A stretch of 11,179 nt of DNA from Kordiimonadaceae bacterium (GTDB taxonomy: Bacteria > Pseudomonadota > Alphaproteobacteria > Sphingomonadales > Emcibacteraceae), in assembly GCA_018699075.1 (NCBI GenBank), contig JABIPV010000124.1, positions 1-11,179 of the forward strand, read 5' to 3'. The number at the start of each line of letters is the position of its first letter. The stretch's first letter is position 1. A program made the position numbers and the translations under genes. Below the pieces are notes generated by a model. That model saw only the letters and a list, made by a program, of their open reading frames with translations. It was not told where the DNA came from and searched no databases. Below are positions 8,498 to 11,179 of this stretch, piece after piece.

Positions 8498-8549
8498 TCC
8501 CCACCCCCTCACCGTTATTCCCGCTTCCGCGAGGATGACAGGGTGGGGA
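8498..8549. repeat. Nested palindrome upstream of holB (CGCGAGGATGAC family)
   Basis: The outer stem TCCCCACCC (8498-8506) pairs perfectly with GGGTGGGGA (8541-8549). It encloses an inner imperfect hairpin (8513-8539) whose right half CGCGAGGATGAC (8528-8539) is identical to both arms of the element at 10963-11047. Read leftwards, eight Ts follow at 8478-8485, twelve bases past the stem. That is too far for a standard intrinsic terminator, but transcription entering from the right might be affected. Confidence 0.6.
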
Positions 8550-8552
8550 CAG

Positions 8553-8603
8553 TGGAGTGTTATGATCCAACCTAATACTCAGCCCTGAGTAATAAATACT
8601 CCA
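8553..8603. repeat. Palindromic element with a perfect inner hairpin
   Basis: The ends TGGAGT (8553-8558) and ACTCCA (8598-8603) are inverted and pair further inwards with mismatches. Inside is a perfect 7-bp hairpin, TACTCAG / CTGAGTA (8576-8582 / 8585-8591), with a 2-base loop. It lies directly beside the preceding palindrome, like adjacent insertions of short mobile elements. Confidence 0.45.
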
Positions 8604-8685
8604 ACCTAGGCGCGTGATAAATCCATCATGCACTAAGGTTTTGAATATCGGAACCCAAGTCGACATATGCTCAGGCTGGAAGGTG

Positions 8686-8738
8686 ACGTTAGCCTAAGCG
8701 CATGCGCTGGCGCTTGAGGCTTAGATAAAAAGAGCAAA
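8686..8738 (-). repeat. Palindromic repeat family A, copy 1 (minus orientation)
   Basis: On the minus strand it reads TTTGCTCTTTTTATC, then the arm AGCCTCAAGCGCC, a short GC-rich loop, then the arm GCGCTTAGGCT followed by AACG. The arms pair with one bulged base, and the centre contains a perfect 12-bp palindrome (8697-8708). Copies 2 (10169-10293) and 3 (10758-10809) share the same order of leader, arm, loop and arm. Confidence 0.7.
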
Positions 8739-8756
8739 GCCACACAATAAACCTTA

Positions 8757-8769
8757 CCAATTATGATCC
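8757..8769 (+). repeat. Left member of a 13-bp inverted pair
   Basis: CCAATTATGATCC here is found in perfect inverted orientation at 10333-10345, on the other side of the unknown gene. An 11-base part (TTATGATCCAA, 8560-8570) also matches the inverted right copy. A chance 13-base match between regions this small is unlikely but not impossible. Confidence 0.4.
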
Positions 8770-8782
8770 CCGAAACTTCTCC

Positions 8783-8805
8783 GTCATTACGGCGAAGGCC
8801 GTAAT
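8783..8805. repeat. Short palindromic repeat (GTCATTACGGC type hairpin)
   Basis: ATTACGGC (8786-8793) and GCCGTAAT (8798-8805) form a perfect 8-bp stem with loop GAAG, flanked by CGTC and CTAGTCC. This form resembles widespread intergenic repeats of the type CGTCATTGCGAGCGAAGC..CAATC seen in many proteobacteria. Only one copy is present here. A second small hairpin, CCCGC/GCGGG, follows at 8827-8838. Confidence 0.55.
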
Positions 8806-8853
8806 CTAGTCCTAGAGGAGATAACTCCCGCTTGCGGGGACTATTTGGGTTAG

Positions 8854-8880
8854 GATCAAGTGTATCTGACCCCTTTGATC
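8854..8880 (-). repeat. Repeat family B, left copy (inverted relative to the right copy)
   Basis: Read on the minus strand it is GATCAAAGGGGTCAGATACA followed by CTTGATC. Its 25-base core matches the copy at 10092-10120 at 24 positions, in opposite orientation. The two ends, GATCAA and TTGATC, are a perfect 6-bp inverted repeat. Repeats with a TCTGACCCC core are often found scattered near REP-associated (IS200-like) tyrosine transposases; linking this one to that group is my inference. Confidence 0.75.
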
Positions 8881-9105
8881 TGTAAGTGACTCAGAAAATC
8901 TATGAGTGATGTACGGATGTGCCTTGGCTACCTACTTGTCCTAATACTATAAGAATAGCTAGTCCAGCAACGAAAACCATGAGGCCGCGGTAAAGTTTGA
9001 TTTGCCGACCTTCACAAAGTCAGCTGGTGTGGAGGGTTTAATATAGTTTTTATTATTACTACTCGACATAGTAATAAAATTCTGCAAGATTGATCTAGCT
9101 AGGCG

Positions 9106-9159
9106 GCGGGGCGAATTATTACCCATCGGGTCGGAGTAATGAGACACTCTAGCCCCCGC
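9106..9159 (+). promoter_or_regulatory. GC-rich stem in the leader of the unknown gene
   Basis: GCGGGG (9106-9111) pairs with CCCCGC (9154-9159), and ACCC/GGGT (9121-9124/9128-9131) forms a small inner hairpin. The outer stem ends about ten bases before the ribosome binding site at 9170. It could be an RNA structure in the leader or another degraded repeat. Confidence 0.3.
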
Positions 9160-9169
9160 TTTAATGATT

Positions 9170-9174
9170 GAGGG
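9170..9174 (+). promoter_or_regulatory. Ribosome binding site deciding the start of the unknown gene
   Basis: GAGGG four bases before the ATG at 9179-9181. It lies inside the longer frame that opens at 9164, so the ATG at 9179 is the better start. Confidence 0.65.
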
Positions 9175-9178
9175 AAAT

Positions 9179-10042
9179 ATGGATAGAGGTATTGTTACGA
9201 ACTCTAGAGTCGTGGATGTCATAAAAGATGGCTTCCAAGCTGGACGGATATTGTCGGACCAGGAAGTTCGTTACTTTTCGCTTTATTGGGATAAAATAGC
9301 TATACCACAAAATAATTATGTTGGACTGGGCTTAGGAAATGAAATGTTGGTTGAGCTTGAAGAACTTGGAATAGTGACCCAACCAAAAATTCAATTAACA
9401 GGAGAACTTGATTCGGGACAATTAGGAAAAATACTTCAGAATATGCCATGCATTGCCACTCAAGCATTATCTATAAATGACTTCTCTACCAACTGGACTC
9501 TTCATCAATTAGGCTCTCAATTGCATTTTCCGAATGAATTCATGGATTTGAAAAGAGTTCTCCGCCTCAAATTAGTAAACTTACTTCCAGTTCCAAACGG
9601 TGATATTCCAATCACTGAAATTTTAGAATTCAAACACCAACGAGCCGATGAGCTAAACGCCCTCCACTCACGAATAGATGATATCTACATAGAAGCGCTT
9701 GCAAACCCTGACCAAATATTGGGGGGCAACAGAGCAATTCATGCTTTTACCCAAGATGTGAAAAACTTAAATGAAGTATCTGAGGAAAAATGGTTCGACC
9801 TTTCAAGGTATAACTTTTCAGTTGATTTTAATTTTGATGCCGAGAATGTCCAGATTGGAGTAGTAAGAGGTGGAGCCTTCGACGCATTAACTGGGGGCTT
9901 TACTTTTCCATTTGGTGCAATAGTAGGTGGTGCTCAAGCCTGCTTTAATATTCAAGCATCCAGAAAGTTCACATTTAACAATACTGTAAACAGTACAAAA
10001 TTAGCTTTTCTTTCCGATGCTGATACTGAAGGTATAATCTAG
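9179..10042 (+). CDS. Uncharacterised protein, possibly DUF6236-like, bracketed by inverted repeats
   Basis: A soluble-looking 287-residue protein with no known catalytic motif that I can see. The N-terminus MDRGIVTNSR is followed by EVRYFSLYWDKIAIP (29-43). The middle has a charged helical stretch, ITEILEFKHQRADELNALHSR (145-165), and the C-terminal part is Gly-rich and hydrophobic (GGAFDALTGGFTFPFGAIVGG, 231-251), then SRKFTFNNTV. The early YWDKI and the central EFKxxRxxEL stretch remind me of proteins annotated DUF6236; this is recognition from memory, not a search. The start at 9179 is chosen for its GAGGG; the frame opens at 9164. It is the only rightward gene here, stands alone, and is flanked by opposite copies of a 25-bp repeat. 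Three sampled 60-base lines held 19, 21 and 25 G+C, against 31 in one metG line, so it looks AT-richer than its neighbours. Transfer is plausible and its function is unknown. Confidence 0.8.
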   Translation: MDRGIVTNSRVVDVIKDGFQAGRILSDQEVRYFSLYWDKIAIPQNNYVGLGLGNEMLVELEELGIVTQPKIQLTGELDSGQLGKILQNMPCIATQALSINDFSTNWTLHQLGSQLHFPNEFMDLKRVLRLKLVNLLPVPNGDIPITEILEFKHQRADELNALHSRIDDIYIEALANPDQILGGNRAIHAFTQDVKNLNEVSEEKWFDLSRYNFSVDFNFDAENVQIGVVRGGAFDALTGGFTFPFGAIVGGAQACFNIQASRKFTFNNTVNSTKLAFLSDADTEGII

Positions 10043-10053
10043 AATGAGATTGC

Positions 10054-10081
10054 GATCAGAGGAGCCAGATACACTTGATTT
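10054..10081 (+). repeat. Repeat family B, degenerate copy
   Basis: GATCAGAGGAGCCAGATACA plus CTTGATT matches the left copy (8854-8880, inverted) at 23 of 27 positions. It begins 12 bases after the stop of the unknown gene, in the same direction as the next copy and 38 bases before it. Confidence 0.65.
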
Positions 10082-10091
10082 CGTAGAAAAA

Positions 10092-10120
10092 GAATCAAAG
10101 GGGTCAGATACACCTGATTC
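10092..10120 (+). repeat. Repeat family B, right copy
   Basis: The core ATCAAAGGGGTCAGATACAC then (C)TGAT matches the inverted left copy at 24 of 25 positions. The ends here are GAATCA and TGATTC, again a perfect 6-bp inverted repeat although the end sequence differs from the left copy. Together with 8854-8880 it brackets the unknown gene. Confidence 0.75.
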
Positions 10121-10168
10121 TCTTAAAAGAAAAAGACTTCTATAACTCCGTAAAACCTATCACCCGCC

Positions 10169-10293
10169 TTGCTCTCTTTAGTTCAGCCTCAAGCGCCGGG
10201 TTATTAGTTGATGGGGGGATCTATCGTTCGCTGTCGCTCTCTACTTGAGCTCCCCCCCGTGCTCGCGCACTCCCCCCTCGATGCGCTTAGGCT
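10169..10293 (+). repeat. Palindromic repeat family A, copy 2, split by about 85 bases
   Basis: The left part TTGCTCTCTTTAGTTC plus arm AGCCTCAAGCGCC (10169-10197) matches copy 1 at about 25 of 29 positions. The right part ATGCGCTTAGGCT (10281-10293) is a 13-base match to the right arm of copy 1. Between them lie about 83 extra bases rich in G and C runs, where the other copies have only a short loop. Confidence 0.6.
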
Positions 10294-10294
10294 C

Positions 10295-10326
10295 CGCGAA
10301 AAAGTTCGCGAGGGTCAGTCGACCCT
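10295..10326. repeat. Two tandem small hairpins
   Basis: CGCGAA/TTCGCG (10295-10300/10305-10310, loop AAAG) is followed at once by AGGGTC/GACCCT (10311-10316/10321-10326, loop AGTC). Both stems are perfect 6-bp. They lie past the VOC stop on the minus strand and could slow or end its transcription, though no T-run follows. Confidence 0.45.
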
Positions 10327-10332
10327 AGTATT

Positions 10333-10345
10333 GGATCATAATTGG
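10333..10345 (-). repeat. Right member of a 13-bp inverted pair
   Basis: GGATCATAATTGG is the exact reverse complement of 8757-8769. The pair encloses the family B repeats and the unknown gene, but also copy 2 of family A. Confidence 0.4.
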
Positions 10346-10366
10346 GTACTTTGGGGTTACTCCCCC

Positions 10367-10750
10367 CTAAAGCTCCTGATAAAGCTGAATGTAGTTTCCG
10401 CAGGTATCATCAAAGGTGGCGTATTTTGCGCCTTCCATTTCTTGGGGGGGTGATTTGAATTTTACGCCTGCGGCGGTGAGCTTCACATATTCATCTTCGA
10501 TGTCATCAACGGATAAGGCGGATTGCGGGATGCCTTTTTCGTAGAGGTCGGCGTAGAATATTCTTGCGCTGTCCAAGGCGTCTGGTTCCAGCAGCAGTTC
10601 AACTTCATCATCCGCGTGGCCGACGGTTAACCAGCTATATTCACCCATGGGGATGTCTTTTTTAACGATGAAACCCAATTTTTCGGTGTAAAATTTATGT
10701 GCTTTTGCTTGGTCATTAACGACGATGCTGTGCATTTTAACTCTGATCAT
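10367..10750 (-). CDS. VOC (glyoxalase/bleomycin-resistance fold) superfamily protein
   Basis: A single-domain protein of 127 residues. Two beta-alpha-beta-beta-beta modules are visible, about residues 1-55 (VKMHSIVVNDQAKAHKFYTE, KLGFIV, SWLTVG, VELLLEP) and 76-127 (ALSVDDIEDEYVKL, GVKFKSPP, KYATFDDTCGNYIQLYQ). Such small VOC proteins are annotated as glyoxalase, dioxygenase or antibiotic-binding relatives; the sequence does not fix an activity. H7 and E52 are possible metal ligands, and the C-terminal position usually Glu appears to be Q122 here. The ATG at 10748-10750 follows a strong GAGGA at seven bases. It stands alone, convergent with the unknown gene, and its leader contains copy 3 of repeat family A, which also provides the ribosome binding site. 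Confidence 0.9.
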   Translation of the reverse strand: MIRVKMHSIVVNDQAKAHKFYTEKLGFIVKKDIPMGEYSWLTVGHADDEVELLLEPDALDSARIFYADLYEKGIPQSALSVDDIEDEYVKLTAAGVKFKSPPQEMEGAKYATFDDTCGNYIQLYQEL

Positions 10751-10757
10751 GATGTGG

Positions 10758-10809
10758 TCCTCTTTTAGTTTTAGCCTCAGGCGCCGGCGCTAGGCGCTTA
10801 GGCTTACGG
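10758..10809 (+). repeat. Palindromic repeat family A, copy 3, in the VOC gene leader
   Basis: TCCTCTTTTAG, arm AGCCTCAGGCGCC (10773-10785), a short loop, arm GCGCTTAGGCT (10794-10804), then TACGG. It matches copy 1 along its whole length, including the sequence just outside the right arm (ACG). The centre GCGCCGGCGC (10781-10790) is a perfect palindrome. Its left end, read on the minus strand, is the AAAAGAGGA ribosome binding site of the VOC gene. Confidence 0.7.
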
Positions 10810-10962
10810 CACAGTGGCGCCGGATGTTGTTGCTGGATCGTCCCGAATTATGAAGGTTTATCGGTAAATCGGAATGAGCATGTGCCTAGGTTTGGTTTAT
10901 TTTATTTTGGGAGAATTTCAATAAGTAATTTTTGGGGAGTATTTATTGGCAATCCCCTCCTG

Positions 10963-11047
10963 GTCATCCTCGCGTAGGCGGGGATCCATTTCTATACTTT
11001 GAAGATCTTTCCATTTTATGATGGATCCCCGCGTTCGCGAGGATGAC
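10963..11047. repeat. Two-armed inverted repeat element (CGCGAGGATGAC family)
   Basis: The left arm 10963-10989 (GTCATCCTCGCG to GGGGATCCAT) and right arm 11021-11047 (ATGGATCCCCGCG to CGCGAGGATGAC) are inverted copies at 25 of 27 positions, separated by 31 AT-rich bases. Each arm is itself a hairpin. GTCATCC..GGATGAC repeats of this form are common between genes in alphaproteobacteria. The element begins 15 bases past the stop of the partial gene at the right edge. Confidence 0.7.
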
Positions 11048-11062
11048 GTTAAGGTCTTGGCC

Positions 11063-11179
11063 CTAGTAGACCTTATTGATCATGTCCCTAAACCTCTGGG
11101 CTTCTTTTTCGTTTTTATATCCGCCTAGGCCTTCTTCGTATATTTTTACCAGTAATCTTATGGCGCCGCTGTGGCCGGG
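11063..11179 (-). CDS. C-terminal end of a probable Sel1-repeat (TPR-like) protein; start outside the window
   Basis: An open minus-strand frame enters from the right edge and ends at TAG (11063-11065), leaving 38 residues. The piece GAIRLLVKIYEEGLGGYKN (5-23) and EKEAQRFRDMI (24-34) fits one Sel1 unit: Ala and Leu at the helix-A positions, the Y-x-x-G-x-G turn, and Ala-x-x-aromatic in helix B. Sel1 proteins are helical-repeat scaffolds for protein contacts, often exported. With so little visible, neither the location nor the partner can be judged. It reads the same way as the VOC gene but is 313 bases away, with a repeat element between. Confidence 0.55.
   Translation of the reverse strand, partial: PGHSGAIRLLVKIYEEGLGGYKNEKEAQRFRDMINKVY

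Larger units (their letters stand above)
8405..9178. other. Non-coding, repeat-rich stretch between holB and the unknown gene
   Basis: These 774 bases between two divergently read genes hold a series of separate inverted repeats: 8498-8549, 8553-8603, 8686-8738, 8783-8805, 8826-8839 and 8854-8880, plus a GC-rich stem at 9106-9159. The open frames are short and overlap these palindromes, so I call no gene. I looked for remains of tmk and saw no P-loop or other thymidylate kinase motif. Promoters for holB and the rightward gene should lie here, but none is clear. Confidence 0.7.
10043..10366. other. Convergent intergenic stretch filled with repeats
   Basis: These 324 bases lie between the convergent unknown gene and VOC gene. 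They hold two direct copies of repeat family B, a split copy of family A, tandem small hairpins, the right half of a 13-bp inverted pair, and G6, C7, C6 and C6 runs. Next to the VOC stop, GGGG/CCCC (10353-10356/10362-10365) can form a small stem, but there is no T-run, so no intrinsic terminator is clear on either strand. Confidence 0.6.
10751..11062. other. Intergenic stretch upstream of the VOC gene
   Basis: It holds family A copy 3 at its left end and the two-armed CGCGAGGATGAC element at its right end. The part between (10810-10962) is AT-rich with no gene or clear hairpin. The VOC promoter should lie here, reading leftwards, but I found no convincing -35/-10 pair. Confidence 0.5.

Noticed and set aside
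8478..8549. Intrinsic terminator just upstream of holB
   Set aside because: The stem is strong and Ts follow leftwards, but they begin 12 bases past the stem and no leftward gene ends nearby; kept as a repeat instead.
8442..8666. Minus-strand frame of 74 codons upstream of holB
   Set aside because: It runs through two palindromic elements and has no domain or ribosome site; it is an accident of repeat sequence.
8959..9222. Minus-strand frame of 87 codons upstream of and overlapping the unknown gene
   Set aside because: It crosses the GC-rich stem and the start of a better-supported gene, has no clear ribosome site and no motif I recognise. It may be a relic, but nothing supports calling it a gene.
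10145..10225. Minus-strand short frame ending NPALEAELKRARRVIGFTEL
   Set aside because: It looks protein-like (charged, helical) but is only about 25 codons, is cut off upstream by a stop, and coincides with repeat family A copy 2, whose other copies are not coding in this frame.
10208..10453. Plus-strand frame of 81 codons overlapping the end of the VOC gene
   Set aside because: It is made of repeat and homopolymer runs and overlaps a solid VOC coding region on the other strand.
8478..11062. CRISPR array, suggested by several short repeats
   Set aside because: The repeats are palindromic, belong to different families, occur in both orientations and have no regular spacing; there are no cas genes.

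Overview
The window looks like the chromosome of a moderately AT-rich alphaproteobacterium. Two things suggest this. The left edge carries the start of a petABC (fbcFBH) operon, with a twin-arginine Rieske protein followed by cytochrome b. The minus-strand chain holB-metG-tatD-MBL hydrolase is a gene order I know mainly from Alphaproteobacteria. No rRNA, tRNA or CRISPR array is visible.

Layout. Positions 1-8404 are a compact block read entirely leftwards. It starts with holB (clamp-loader delta'), then metG (methionyl-tRNA synthetase), tatD, a PhnP-like metallo-beta-lactamase hydrolase, an MFS transporter, an exported cyclophilin and a divergent CE4/NodB-type deacetylase, and ends with petA and petB (partial). 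Many junctions overlap (TGATG at metG/tatD, ATGA at tatD/MBL, TAATG at the MFS stop) or are a few bases long, so most of the block is probably co-transcribed and translationally coupled. A gap of 276 bases before petA holds an imperfect hairpin plus T-run and presumably the bc1 promoter.

Positions 8405-11062 are different. This is a repeat-rich accessory stretch with one rightward gene (9179-10042) for a protein I cannot assign with certainty (possibly DUF6236-like), one leftward VOC/glyoxalase-fold gene (10367-10750), and several families of short palindromic repeats. One repeat of about 25 bp (core GGGGTCAGATACAC) occurs on both sides of the unknown gene in opposite orientations, with a third degenerate copy beside the right one. 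A 13-bp inverted pair lies further out. A second family of about 50 bp (arms AGCCTCAAGCGCC / GCGCTTAGGCT) has three copies: one is split by roughly 85 bases in its loop, and one supplies the Shine-Dalgarno sequence of the VOC gene. A third family (CGCGAGGATGAC) forms a two-armed element at 10963-11047 and a nested hairpin just upstream of holB. At the right edge is the C-terminal end of a probable Sel1-repeat protein.

How it fits together. The left block is core metabolism: replication, translation, a tatD-type nuclease, envelope functions and the bc1 complex. The gene tmk, which usually precedes holB in this arrangement, is absent from the next 2.7 kb. The repeat island with its cargo gene therefore probably marks a rearrangement or insertion point at the head of the conserved operon. 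The most interesting candidate is the repeat-bracketed unknown gene. The sequence shows its bracketing and lower G+C, but not its function.
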